From Alopecurus myosuroides (taxonomy: Eukaryota; Streptophyta; Magnoliopsida; Poales; Poaceae): a DNA stretch of 64,000 nucleotides. Position 1 is the first letter of the stretch; every line of letters begins with the position of its first letter. This document shows positions 9,813 through 19,998 of this stretch, in pieces. The position numbers and the translations under genes are program-made. The stretch lies in contig CM054061.1 of assembly GCA_028641055.1 (NCBI GenBank), forward strand, positions 60,470,974 through 60,534,973. Direction: 5' to 3'. The notes under the pieces are model-generated. The model made no database searches. It was not told the DNA's origin and worked only from the letters and a program-made list of their open reading frames with translations.

Positions 9813-12437
9813 CTATTTCTCCGCCAACCCGGAGCCAATGATGGCTACGCGATCGGGGAACTCGGGGTCGACCTGGACCTTCTTTGTCTCCTTGGCAGCT
9901 TGGAAAGCAGTACCGTGCTGGGTACTCGGCACACCTTGTGCGCCAGCTTGTGCGGACTGAGCCATGGCCACCACCTCGTACATCTTCTTCTTCTCGGCAG
10001 CGATCACCATCGACTCCGCCAACTGGGAGCTAGCAGAGGCACACTCCATGGACTTCTTGTAATCTCCAGAGATAGTAATGATGCCATTGGGACCAGGGAT
10101 CTTCATCTTCAGATATGCAACATGGGTAGAGGCCATGAACTTGCTCAGAGCAGGCCTGCCGAGTAGAGCATGATAAGGGCTCTGATGATCAACCACTTCA
10201 AACTGCAGGCGCTCTGTGCGGCAGTTCTCCCGGGTACCGAATAGCACATCGATCCACACTCGGCCAATCGGGTTGCACGAGATCCCGGGCACGATGCCAT
10301 GGAATGTGGTCTTGCTAGGCAGCATCATGTTCTCGGCCAGGCCAAGCTTCTCAAGTGTGTCCTTGTACACAATGTTGATGCTGCTGCCGTTGTCGATTAG
10401 CACCTTGCTGAACCTCACATTCTTCTCGGGACCCAGGAAGGTAGGATCCAGCACCAAGGCATAGCTACCCGGATTGGGCATCACCTTGGGATGATCTGCT
10501 CGGGTCCACCTGATCTCCTGGTCACACCAATACATGTAGTGAGGGACAGCAGGAATCACTGCATTGACCTCCATGGCCCGCCTGTGCTGTGATTGCCTGT
10601 CGACTGGCTCAGAAGTGAAGATCATATAGCTCTCGTGGTGCTCTTGGTACTGATTGGAGCCTCCGCCCCCATTGTTGCCGTTGTTGTTGTTGCCCTGGTA
10701 GTTGTTGTTGTTGCCTCTGTTGTTGTTGTTGCGGTTGTAGTTGTTGTTGTTGTTGCGGTATCTCTCATTGTTGAAGTTTTGGTTGGCTCCTAAAGCCACC
10801 TGGTTCACATTCTCTCTTCTCGGGTACACTGGCGGCCGAGCTGCGGGTGCGCGAGTAGGCTGCACATTGGCATTGGCCGCTGGCAGGGGAGGAGGAGGAG
10901 GCAAGCCATCACTCTTGATCGCCTCCCACCACTCGCACTGCCGAGTAGTGTGGTTAGCAGGCCTCGAGGGGTGGTGAGTGTGAAAGCTGCATGGGCCATC
11001 CTTCATGTCATCAAAGACAAACTTCTTCGGCTGCTCGGAGTTCCCGCTACCCGACTGAGAGGTGCGAAATGGCTTCTTGTTGCCTTGGCCCTGGTTCTGG
11101 TTTTGCCCGTAGGCTCCAGCAGGTTTCTGCCTCTGGCTGCCACCAGCTCCAACAGTCACTGCATTCACCTCTTCGGGATCATACCGGTTATCTACTCGGC
11201 GCTTGTTGCGGAACTCGTTGCGCTTGCTGTTGCTGAAGTTTCTTCTCGGCTCAGAGGAGTCCATCAGTGGCTGAGTAGGATCACCAAGTGCGTACTGATC
11301 CGCAATCTTGATGGTCTCCGCCAGAGTGTTCGGCATCTCCCTCTGCAATCTCTGCCACAACATACTGCCATGCCTGCATCCCTGCGCAAACCAAGTGATG
11401 GCATGTGCTTCATTCACACCCTCACAGGTGTTCCTCAATGTGCTCCACCGAGTAAGATACTCGCGGTCTGTCTCGTCTTCTCGCTGCCTGCAAGCTGATA
11501 GCTGCTGTGGCCTATTCGGCCTCTTGTATGTGCTGGTGAAGTTGCTGATGAAGGCATCCGAGAAGTCCAGCCAGCAGTTAATGCTGTTCTTGGGCAAGTT
11601 GTTGAGCCAAGTGCGAGCTGGACCCTCTAGCATCTGCGGAACATAGCGCACCGCCCATCTTCTGTTGCCGTTCGCGATATGAACCGCGGTGACATAGTCA
11701 TTGAGCCAATCTTCAGGCTTGGTGCTGCCATTGTAGCTCTTGGTGCCTCTTGCAAGCTGGAAGTTCTTCACGGACGGCTCGTTCATGATGCGCGGGCCAA
11801 AGCACTCGGGGCCAGGAGGACCCGTGCTCTCCAGCCGCGCCGACAAGCTGATCCGGTCCAACTGATGCCTCGCATCTCCAGGCGCCAGCACGCGCTCACC
11901 AACACGGTCATGAATATCATAGCCAGCCATCTCCATAGCCGAGTAGCCATCATCATACCTGTCCACCTGCACAGCTGCAGGCTGCTCCACCGGGTTGGCG
12001 ACTGGTGCCACTGCGCGCGGCTGCTGCCTCTGCCGAGTAGGCTGAGCCGCGGGTTGCCGAGAAGGACCTGGACGCGCAGCATCTCGGGCACGGCTTTGAG
12101 CTTGATGGGCTTGAGAGCCTGCTCTTGCAGCGTTGTGTTCCTGCCCGGGCTGCTGCGGCACAGCGAGCTGTTTCGCGGCAGCAGCCGGGTCATACACCTG
12201 CATTTGCCTATCTCTGCCCGAACGACCGCTGCGGCTCTTCTCGCGGCTGGGATGCGGAGACGAGGCCTGATCGTTAGATCTAGCCGCGTGCGAGTGAACC
12301 ACCTGCGAAGCCCCAGCACCCGGGTTGGCCTTCCGGAACTCCTCGTTCTGCCTAGCAGCCTCCAGCACCAACTCGTTGAGCCTTTCCTGCTGCCTAAGAC
12401 GCGCATCGCCATCTAGGCGAGGCAACTCGGCAGCTAC
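9813..12437 (-). CDS. gag-pro: E1 gag C-terminal part and aspartic protease
   Basis: The frame runs from a TAG at 12438-12440 to a TAG at 9813-9815, and both neighbours are in the same frame. The gag core (around 11.5-11.7 kb) has the Retrotrans_gag pattern: RWAVRYVPQMLEGPARTWLN, then WLDFSDAFISNF and CRQREDETDREYLTRW. A Cys/His-rich segment (CSFHTHHPSRPANHTTRQC) takes the place of a zinc knuckle. A 10675-10770 stretch encodes poly-Asn/Gly. The protease active site is LIDNGSSINIVY (near 10370-10400; D-N-G in place of D-T/S-G, a variant in plant gypsy elements). Gag packages the element RNA in virus-like particles; the protease cuts the polyprotein. The first in-frame codon after the TAG is not an ATG, so this part depends on readthrough or was cut off by mutation. 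Confidence 0.88.
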   Translation of the reverse strand, partial: VAAELPRLDGDARLRQQERLNELVLEAARQNEEFRKANPGAGASQVVHSHAARSNDQASSPHPSREKSRSGRSGRDRQMQVYDPAAAAKQLAVPQQPGQEHNAARAGSQAHQAQSRARDAARPGPSRQPAAQPTRQRQQPRAVAPVANPVEQPAAVQVDRYDDGYSAMEMAGYDIHDRVGERVLAPGDARHQLDRISLSARLESTGPPGPECFGPRIMNEPSVKNFQLARGTKSYNGSTKPEDWLNDYVTAVHIANGNRRWAVRYVPQMLEGPARTWLNNLPKNSINCWLDFSDAFISNFTSTYKRPNRPQQLSACRQREDETDREYLTRWSTLRNTCEGVNEAHAITWFAQGCRHGSMLWQRLQREMPNTLAETIKIADQYALGDPTQPLMDSSEPRRNFSNSKRNEFRNKRRVDNRYDPEEVNAVTVGAGGSQRQKPAGAYGQNQNQGQGNKKPFRTSQSGSGNSEQPKKFVFDDMKDGPCSFHTHHPSRPANHTTRQCEWWEAIKSDGLPPPPPLPAANANVQPTRAPAARPPVYPRRENVNQVALGANQNFNNERYRNNNNNYNRNNNNRGNNNNYQGNNNNGNNGGGGSNQYQEHHESYMIFTSEPVDRQSQHRRAMEVNAVIPAVPHYMYWCDQEIRWTRADHPKVMPNPGSYALVLDPTFLGPEKNVRFSKVLIDNGSSINIVYKDTLEKLGLAENMMLPSKTTFHGIVPGISCNPIGRVWIDVLFGTRENCRTERLQFEVVDHQSPYHALLGRPALSKFMASTHVAYLKMKIPGPNGIITISGDYKKSMECASASSQLAESMVIAAEKKKMYEVVAMAQSAQAGAQGVPSTQHGTAFQAAKETKKVQVDPEFPDRVAIIGSGLAEK
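10675..10775 (-). repeat. GTT/AAC trinucleotide tract encoding poly-Asn in E1 gag
   Basis: On the plus strand this is a run of GTT triplets broken by other codons; on the coding strand it reads blocks of four or five Asn separated by Arg, Tyr or Gly. The plus-strand reading of the same bases gives a Val-rich frame that has no support as a gene. Confidence 0.85.
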
Positions 12438-12440
12438 AGC

Positions 12441-13088
12441 CTATGCAGCCCTAAGTGTCTTGGCGGGTGTGCTATATCTGGGCCTGGTGGAGGTGTTTGC
12501 GGTGGCGGACTGAGCAGGAGCCTCTACAACTGTCGCCATCTCGGCACCAAGATTGCGCCGAGTGGCACCTACTCTGCTAGGCCTCCTAGCAACTGGCGTG
12601 AAGCCGTGAGCCTTGTTGTACTCGAGCTGGTCTAGGCTCAGCTCAAGCCTCACCTTATCCAACTCCGCCTGCTCGGCAAGCAGCTCCAGGCGTTGCCGCT
12701 CGAGCTGCTCCCTCATGGCCAGGAGCTCGATGTCGGTGGGGGTTGGCATGCCAGGACGCGTAGCCGACGCGGGAATGACCGTAGACGTGGAAGGCGGCAA
12801 GTTGCTCTCCTTCTCGTAGGGCCGGTGAACCCTGCCACCAGCAGCCGGTGCATCAACCTCCTCGACGACGGCCGCATCGCCAGTAGCGGCTGCGCCATTG
12901 TTTGCCGCCAAGCCCGTTACCATCACCTCAGCGCAGTTCGCAGAGCGGCACGCGGGCCTTCCGCGAGCAGCGATCACCGCGGGAGGATCCTCCGCGTCAT
13001 GCACCAGCTCGGGATATGCGCGGTTGGCGACGGTGGCGACGTAGACAAGGTGAGAGCCGAAGGAGATCACCGAGCCGCCCTCCGGCAT
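12441..13088 (-). CDS. gag: E1 gag N-terminal part
   Basis: The open frame extends up through the leader, but its first true ATG is at 13088 (MPEGGSVISFG). Upstream in-frame start-like codons are GTG only, so I place the start there, about 136 bp past the primer binding site. The product is Ala-rich, then has a predicted coiled coil (LLAMREQLERQRLELLAEQA with an ELDKVRLELSLDQLE continuation) before the TAG at 12438-12440. The same frame continues directly as the gag core, so this is the head of one gag protein, not a separate gene. Confidence 0.8.
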   Translation of the reverse strand: MPEGGSVISFGSHLVYVATVANRAYPELVHDAEDPPAVIAARGRPACRSANCAEVMVTGLAANNGAAATGDAAVVEEVDAPAAGGRVHRPYEKESNLPPSTSTVIPASATRPGMPTPTDIELLAMREQLERQRLELLAEQAELDKVRLELSLDQLEYNKAHGFTPVARRPSRVGATRRNLGAEMATVVEAPAQSATANTSTRPRYSTPAKTLRAA

Positions 13089-13223
13089 GGCCCTGCCGCC
13101 GAAATCGCCGGCGTTGTCGGTGACGAAGTCGAAGGAGCCGAATCTGTGGACAAGGCCACAGACCACGCGCTCCGCTGAAGAAGATCCCGTCCGAACAGAA
13201 ACTCCAACCAGCGCCGCTGGTTA

Positions 13224-13240
13224 CCCCACGGTGGGCGCCA
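13224..13240 (-). other. Primer binding site of E1
   Basis: On the minus strand this reads TGGCGCCCACCGTGGGG, two bases inside the end of the 5' LTR. The TGGCGCC start is complementary to a tRNA 3' CCA end. I do not assign the tRNA. Confidence 0.85.
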
Positions 13241-13242
13241 AC

Positions 13243-14130
13243 TGTCGTGGTGGAGTCACGGCAGATGCCATGGGATGGCTAAAGATGTGGGGACGAAGGA
13301 CGCTGGAGGTGCTCGGGGAGGGATCACGCGACGAGTAGCCGCGTGAGGTACGAAGTAAACACTGCAAACAACACGATCTACCCAGGTTCAGGGCCCTCGT
13401 GAGGAGGTAAAACCCCTACTCCTGCCGTTCTTTGTGTATTTTGGTGTCTCACCGAGTAGCCGCAGTACAATGTTCTTGCTACCGAGTAGCCACACTCCTC
13501 TCAGGATGATGAACTAGGTCAAGAAACTAGGGTTTCCTCCGTTCTAGTATGCGATGCCTCACGCAGGAGGCGGCGGGGCACCTTATATACACGGTGCCCA
13601 GCCGGATACGTCCAAACATGGACAAGTGTCGACATAGTGTGCACACCGTCCTTCTTCCGGGTTCCCGCTGACAGCTTTGGTTCCTAATCTTGGCTGCATT
13701 TGGAAAGTCGTTGGGCAAAACAAGGGGACAGACTGGTATCACTGTGCCAAACACAGAGTAGGGCCCCCTTATCCTGCGACGGCCTGCTTCCATGCTGTCA
13801 CTGTCAGGCAGGCCGGTCCCAGATGAACAGTAGTTCGAATGCTGCCAAGTACGGACCCAGGATACGCGGGATCCTGTGTCAGAACGGCTCCTTTGACTTT
13901 CTGGCCCGAGTAGGTTCCCGCCAATTGTTCCCGCCAATTGTACTCGGGCCAACTCTTCTACTCGAGTGGAGAGAACTTGAATGATTCTTCCTTCTGGTCA
14001 TCTTGAGGTCAGACCGAGTAGCAGTCAACCGGGTAGCAAATACCGGGTAGGCGGCTATTCGACCAAACCTTTCTTCTGTAAGTCGCCTTTACCACTTGCC
14101 TTTACCCTACTCGGGGGTAACCCCCCGACA
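13243..14130 (-). repeat. 5' LTR of E1
   Basis: 888 bp bounded by TGTCGTGG and CCCCGACA, an inverted-repeat pair of the TG..CA type. The inner edge abuts the primer binding site; the outer edge abuts RT sequence of E3. A minus-strand TATATAA at 13583-13589 is a good TATA box for gag-pol RNA. The LTR contains many CCGAGTAG / CTACTCGG octamers. GAGGG at 14131-14135 is the expected target duplication, but its partner is outside the window. Confidence 0.88.
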
Positions 14131-14153
14131 GAGGGCTTTCTCGCCCAGCCTAC
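14131..14153 (-). mobile_element. E3 fragment: gypsy reverse transcriptase slice between E1 and E2
   Basis: 23 bp that continue the E3 RT frame: on the minus strand, SRLGEKAL follows directly from the piece at 34637-34828 once E2 is set aside. This shows E1 and E2 inserted into the same old element 18 bp apart. CCTAC at 14149-14153 is the E2 target duplication. Confidence 0.8.
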
Positions 14154-15754
14154 TGATGGCTGACATTGGTAAACCCCAAGAGAAAGGTTGTGAAGAGTGC
14201 AGTGACAAGTTTTCCCTCACAAAAGAAACCAAGGTTGAATCGACCAGTAGGAGGAAGAAGTAACTTCAGAAGGTTGATGCAGCTGAGATGGCAGGGCGCA
14301 CTACCGGTTCAGCAGCAACGTGGAACCTACACAACACAATCAAATCACTTTGCCCCAACGAAGCAACAGATTGTCAATCTCACCGGTTTTGCTGAAAACA
14401 AAGAGGTTAATCGTATGGTGTGGAAAACAGTATGAGAACAATATGAAAATAGTAGAAGAAGTGTGAAAACAGTGGAAGCAGTGTGTATTATCAGTATGAG
14501 GAAAATGGACCGGGGTCCACAGTTAACTAGTGGTGTCTCTCCGTGAAAGATAAATAACATGTGTGGTGACCAAATTACAGATACGCAATTGACAGAAATG
14601 GAGGCTGCACCGTAGTGCATATGCAAGACATAAAGATTTCTATGTGATTCATGCGGGCATTACAACAAGGTACATAGACCGTCATCCAACTGCATATATG
14701 ACTAATAATCCACCCTCCGAATATCATCCGAAAAAATGTTGGGTATTAAGTTGCAAGCAACAGATAATTGTAGTAAGCAAAGTGTGTAATGTAAATAATA
14801 AAATCATCCTTGGACAAAGCATTGTTGTTTTCTCCCTAATGGCAACAACACATCCTCCATCTGTCATGTTTCTGTCACTCGAGCACAAATGCAAAGGAGG
14901 CATGAACCCACTATCGAGCATAAATACTCCCTCTTGGAGTTACTAGAATCTACTTGGCCAGAGCATCTACTAATAATGGAGAGCATGAAAGATCATAAAT
15001 AACATATACATGAAGATAACATGATATATTGATAATCCGAAGACATAGAATTCAACATTTATCGCATCCCAACAAACACAACATGTAGCATTACATAAAG
15101 ATGATCTCGATCATGTGAGGCAGCTCACGAGATCTAAACAGGAGGCATAAAGTGGAGGAGACAACCATCTAGCTACTTCTATGGACCCGTAGTCCAGGGA
15201 TAAACTACTCACGCCTCACTTCGGAGGAGGGGATGGTGGTGTAGACCCCTCCGGTGATGAATTCCCCTCCCGGCAGGGTGCCAGTGAGAGCTCTAGAACC
15301 CTCCCAATCTCGGGATGAGGATGAAGGTGGCCATGGGTGTTTCTCGGGAAAACGTGGTGTATTTTTAGGGTTAATATGTTGGGGGGATTATATAGGAGAA
15401 AGAGCGATGGCAGAGGTCACCGGGGGGCCAGACCACCCCCAGGCGCGGCCAGGATGGCGCGCCGCCCTATGGTGTGGCCCCCTGTGGCCCCTCTCCGGGT
15501 ATTTTAGGGACTCCGTGGAACCTTCGGGAATTGTAAGACTTTTGGGCTTTGATTTTCCAATTCCGAGAATATTTCCAGAACAACTTTTCTGAAACTAAAA
15601 ACAGCAGAAAACTGGAACTGGCTCTGTGGCATCTTGTTAATAGGTTAGTCCTAGAAATCGATAAAACCGACATAAAGTGTATAGCAAACATGTAGGAAAC
15701 AACATGAAAACAACATGGAACATCAGCAATTAAGGATACGTTTATGGCGTATCA
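14154..15754 (-). repeat. E2 3' LTR, duplicated copy
   Basis: 1601 bp from TGATGGC to GTATCA, homologous to the LTRs at 27913-29515 and 33030-34636. It differs from the 27913 copy at roughly 50 places by eye, plus small indels. It belongs to the first unit of the tandem duplication and has lost the rest of E2. Confidence 0.88.
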
Positions 15755-15984
15755 ACATCCCAAAGCTTAGTTCCTACTCGTGCTCGAGTAGGTAAACGAT
15801 AAAACACATAATTTTTTAGGTGACATGCTACCAACATGAACTTGATAATCAATAATGTAATAGCATATGTAAGCTGAGATCATAGAACTTCAACACAAGC
15901 ATGATAAATAAATTTTTATTAATAAAGCATAGCAAACACCTTGCATCATGAGAAGTAACCCAAATAAAAGATCATGAATAACAA
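15755..15984 (-). mobile_element. Stub of E2 internal region ending at the duplication junction
   Basis: 230 bp next to the LTR, beginning ACATCCCAAAGCTTAG (the usual bases before the 3' LTR in this family), and matching 29516-29745. It stops abruptly at 15984, where E1 exon 3 sequence begins. Confidence 0.85.
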
Positions 15985-15986
15985 GA
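15985..15986. other. Junction of the 13.76-kb tandem duplication
   Basis: E2 internal sequence (…AATAACAA, as at 29745) passes to E1 sequence (AGAGCCCCCC, as at 2228) with two bases, GA, that fit neither side clearly. There is no homology at the breakpoint, which fits end joining; a misassembly is the alternative. Confidence 0.85.
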
Positions 15987-18900
15987 AGAGCCCCCCGCCA
16001 AGAAGAAGAAGCTGACCGAGAAGGCGACCAAGAAGGTCGTGAAGAGACCAAGGCGAACAATTCCCTCCACCACCGCGTAAGTTTCTTCTCGGTTGCATGT
16101 TTCAGTTTATCCTGCTTTTCTCGGTTGCCTCCCAATTATTTTGCTTCATTGTTTTCTCTTGTTTTCCTCTGCCCTTTTCTTATCTTTGATTCCAATTTCT
16201 CTTTCAGAGCCCCCTTGAACGCGGATGCCGCTCTGGCATCCAGTGAGACTCAGAAAAAGGCCACCATTGATGTCGACAAGCTAATCGACCTCGATGGCGA
16301 CGAGAATAATGCCGCCAATGCATCAACAGAGGGCACTGATGCCCAGGACGCTGAGCCAAGGCCGCAGGATGCTGCTCATCAGGAGAAACCACCTTCCCCT
16401 CCGGCCGCCACCGCCGAGGGGAACCAAGATCAGGATGCAGAGATGCACCACGATGCCGCCGTCGAGCGGCCTGAAGCAGAACATGAGCAGCCAGCCACAG
16501 GGGCTGCCGGACAAGAGAATCCCGCTGCCGAGCAGCGGGTAGAAGATACAGTGATGACCGAGGAGTATCCTCTGAGCAGCGCGCAACCGGGCGCTGCACA
16601 AAGTAGTGCGCAACCAGATGCTGCACAAAGCGGTGGGTCCGTGGTACCACCCATTGATCAAGGCTCTGCACCGCTAGATTCCTCCTTGGTGCCACAGACC
16701 AAGGATGCAGCCAGCCCTCCTGCCGGGCGAGTAACCAGGAAGCAAGCCCAAGCCCTAGACGCTCTGAAGGAGGCAGTCGAGAAGAGGGCAGCCGAGAAGA
16801 AGGACACCAAGACTCAGAAGTCCGAGAAGCCAACCTCCGGGAAGCCACCTGCTCAGAAAGAGACATCAAAGAAGAAGGATGCCGACAAGCCGCCGTCGAC
16901 ATCAGCTGGCCAGTCCAAGTAACTGGTTATCCGCAACCCCAGTGCAGTTCCTGCTGCCGCTACTGTAGCCGATCAGGCCCTCTACCCGGATTATATGGTG
17001 AAGGTCAGCCAACAGCGCCAGATTGGCCTTTCCGTCGAGGACCGGAAGATTGCTCTCACAAGAGGAAGGAAGGCCGTGGCGACAGACTCCATGCCCCCGG
17101 CCCCCGTCTCCATTGCTTCTCGGGGAGCTCAAGACCAAGCAATAACATCCCAGAGCCTCGAGCAAGTACTCGACCTCATTGGCTTCATCGACGCCAAATG
17201 GGATAGCAAGATTCTCGGCACCCCCAACTGGAACGGCACTGATTTAGGCGACATCGACCACATGCGCCAGGACTGGAATAAGGTGGACTTGGGTTACAAA
17301 CCCATGACCATCTCGACCACCTCTGCAACTCTGGCTGCCAAGATGTTCGTGCACCGCAAGAACGCAGAAGATCTCGAGCAGTCCTACGCGGTAAGCCTTA
17401 ACTTATCTTTTCCGAGTTGCATCTTCGCTTCTTTTCTTCTTTTCCTCTTTTCCTTATCCCTCACCCAGTCCCCGAGATTCTGGCCGAGTAGGCAGACACT
17501 CCTCCGAGTAGCCGCCTTCTCGGGTGGAATCTCAAACACTTTGCCTGACACTTGTTTCTTTTGCTTTTCAGAATAGTGTACTGAAGCGGACCCATCTGCA
17601 CCGCCAAGTTCTCTGGAACCACGCCATTGCCAAGAGGCGCATTGCCGCCCTTGAGAATGAGAAGGTGATCGCCGAGGAAGCCGACAAGGAAGTCATGAAT
17701 AGTACCATGAGGCTGTCCGAGGTGGAAGGTGCGCTTCTCGTTTACGCGGTTCTTGCGTTTTTTGTTTACGCCCGCTATTGCTTTTTGCGTTAACCATCTC
17801 TGCTTTGCAGGGAAACTGAAGGCCCTGGCTGACGAGCACGACAACTGCCGTGCCTTTGTTGCGAATGCCGAGACCACCATCGAGAAGCTTGAAGGTAAAC
17901 CTCTGTCTACTCAGTTTGCCTTTGCCTGTTTCTTCCTTTCGCTTCTCTGCAAACCGTGCTTTGCTCTTTTCAGAAGATCATAAGAAGTTTGTTCTCGAGC
18001 ACCAGGATTGCCTTAAACCTGCTGAAGTGGAGGTGCGACTAGTAAGCCAATCTGCAGCTCTGCAGAGTGCACATACTACCGAGATGGAGACGTTGCAACT
18101 CCAGCTGCGGGAGGCACTCCAGGATGCTGTCAAGCTTGGTGACGAGAGGGATAGAGCCATCGCCGAGAAGGCAAAAGCCGAGACAACCTTCAATGCCAAG
18201 ATAAAGGCCCTCGAGCAGGAGCGCGAAACGCTGAAAAAGGCCAATGCTGGGTACTGCACTCAGTTGGACGGACTTCGCTCGCTCGAGGAGAAGCACATTT
18301 CCAATGAGGAGCAATGGAAAACCCAGTTGCAGCAGCTGGGCCACGAGCTTCACAGTAAGTTTCCTCCTTTCTGCATCTCTTTTTCTCGGTTCTGCCTCTT
18401 CTCTGATCCTGTGACTGAATTTTTCACTTGCTTTTGTGCAGAAATCTTCCCTGATCTCGTGTCCGCTTGCGCGCCTGCTTTGGCCAAGGCCCGAGCAGCT
18501 CGCATTGAGAAGGGCGAGGACGCGGATACCAGAGCCGAGATCGAGGACAGCCTGCTGGTGATGCGAGGGCACTTTGAACGCCTAGCCGGCGTGGGCACCG
18601 ATCTGGTGCGCGTCGGCTTCGAGCTCCACAAGCTATTCTGGCCTGGAGATTCCGCGCCGACAACCATTGATGGTCTTGCTCTGAAGCTGCACAATGTGAA
18701 GGCTGAATTGAAGAAGTGGCGCGCCTCGGGAGCTCGGGCGGGCACTGATTTGATGCTGCTCTGCGTCGCCTCTTGGTACGAGAACCTGAACATGCAGGTC
18801 ATCCGCGGGAAGCGCGCCAATTCCAAGTGGGAGATGGATCCCAGCTGCGTGACCACGCGCAAACTCATTGCGTATGAGGTTGCCGAGTGCGCGGATACGG

Positions 18901-19322
18901 CCACCTTCATCGACGGCCCCACCGAACCCGACACCGAGGTGGAGGAGGACGAGGACGCGGATGAAGAGACAGACTCCGAGCTGGAATCGGGCTTCTTCGA
19001 TTCTCCCCAGAGCAAGGGGAAGGCTGCCGTCATCGCGAGTAGCGACGAAGAGATGGAGGAGATCGACACAGCCGCCCTCGACTTCGGCACTTCCTCAGGA
19101 GCTGCACTCGACGACACGGTGCGCACCCACGCCCCCGAGACTGGCTCTGCTTCCGCGACGGCGCCCATCTCGGTGGCCACCGCTACCTCTGAGCAGCTCG
19201 CCACCGAGCCTGACGCCGAGCAAGCGAAGACTGCTGATGCCAGCGCAGAGGCGGACGCCACCAAGGCCACTGAGGAAGGCGAAGCAACCCAGGCGAGCAC
19301 AGAGAACGCCCCATCAACCTGA
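15987..19322 (+). pseudogene. E1 antisense gene, second copy, 5'-truncated
   Basis: Holds the end of exon 3 and exons 4-8 (16208-17390, 17572-17728, 17811-17894, 17974-18354, 18442-19322) with the same splice sites as unit 1. The TAA inside exon 4 is present here too (16920-16922), so it predates the duplication. Two replacements were noticed: Ala to Asp near the end of the first part of exon 4, and Glu to Gly in exon 8. No promoter or start codon remains. Confidence 0.8.
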
Positions 19323-19998
19323 CTTTGATTTGATCCTGCAAATTTCTTACTTAAACACTTATCAGATCCCCGGGATGCCGGGAGCAGATGTATCAGACTA
19401 TTTTACATTCTCTCTTGCTACTCAATTTTATTTCCACTTGTTATCTTTAATTTAATCAATTGGTTCAACCTGGGCTGAATGCCGAGTTGCGTTATCATGC
19501 GAGTCCCCGAGTTGCGTTTCTTATTCACCCTATCTTTTCATCTCTGCTCTACCCGCAACTTGTTGCTTTTTTGGTATTCGAGTCACAAGAATCAAAGAGT
19601 AAAGCTGCAAATACTTAGCCGCTTAGAAACAATCATAGTAACGCAGCTCACCACTTAGCCGAAAAGACGATTCACAGAACAGTAATAAAGACACTCTACT
19701 CGGTTCCTGCACCCTTCTTTCCCTTAGTAATTTTTCTTGTGTTCATGGACCTTTTGCTTGTTCTCTTGCTTGCCATGAAGCCGGGTTTCGGACAACAGCA
19801 AAGTCGAAGAGTTGGCATGTAGGTTTAAACACAGTACTCAATGTACCTTTGAGTTTTGAAGTATAGCAACCGAGTAGGCAAAAGGTAAAGCCGAGTAAAA
19901 ACACTTAGAGCAATTTTGGACGGGGTAGTCCCCGAGAACAATTTCAGATTGCAGAGTAGAATTTCAACTCGGATAAGAGGGTACATACACATCTTTTC

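Larger units (their letters stand above)
1..14130 (-). mobile_element. E1: Tat-lineage Ty3/gypsy LTR retrotransposon (3' LTR lies outside the window)
   Basis: In minus-strand order the element reads 5' LTR (14130-13243), primer binding site (13240-13224), gag, protease, reverse transcriptase, RNase H, a second RNase H, integrase, and then a long 3' region holding a gene on the opposite strand (609-5563). RT before integrase makes it Ty3/gypsy. The second RNase H and the antisense ORF next to the 3' LTR are known traits of the Tat group (RIRE2, Grande, Retand relatives). The window opens inside the 3' part: no copy of the LTR sequence is visible near position 1, so the 3' LTR and the second target duplication must lie upstream. 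RT, RNase H and integrase motifs are intact. Only two TAG codons interrupt gag-pol, so this is a young copy. It sits in the RT of an older gypsy element (E3). Confidence 0.9.
2228..15984. repeat. Tandem duplication, unit 1 (13.76 kb)
   Basis: Unit 1 covers E1 from the middle of antisense exon 3 through its 5' LTR, the 23-bp E3 slice, the E2 3' LTR and 230 bp of E2. The second unit is 15987-29745. Positions keep a constant offset of 13759 across all of E1, with no net indel, and 13761 at the far end of E2. Confidence 0.93.

Noticed and set aside
10593..10793. Val-rich plus-strand frame
   Set aside because: It is the reverse reading of the poly-Asn GTT tract in gag.
11679..12416. 245-codon plus-strand frame opposite gag (also 25438-26175)
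   Set aside because: Arg/Leu-rich shadow of the conserved gag frame; no domain.
14154..15754. Solo LTR of E2
   Set aside because: It is followed by 230 bp of E2 internal sequence and lies in a duplicated block, so it is a truncated duplicate, not the product of LTR recombination.
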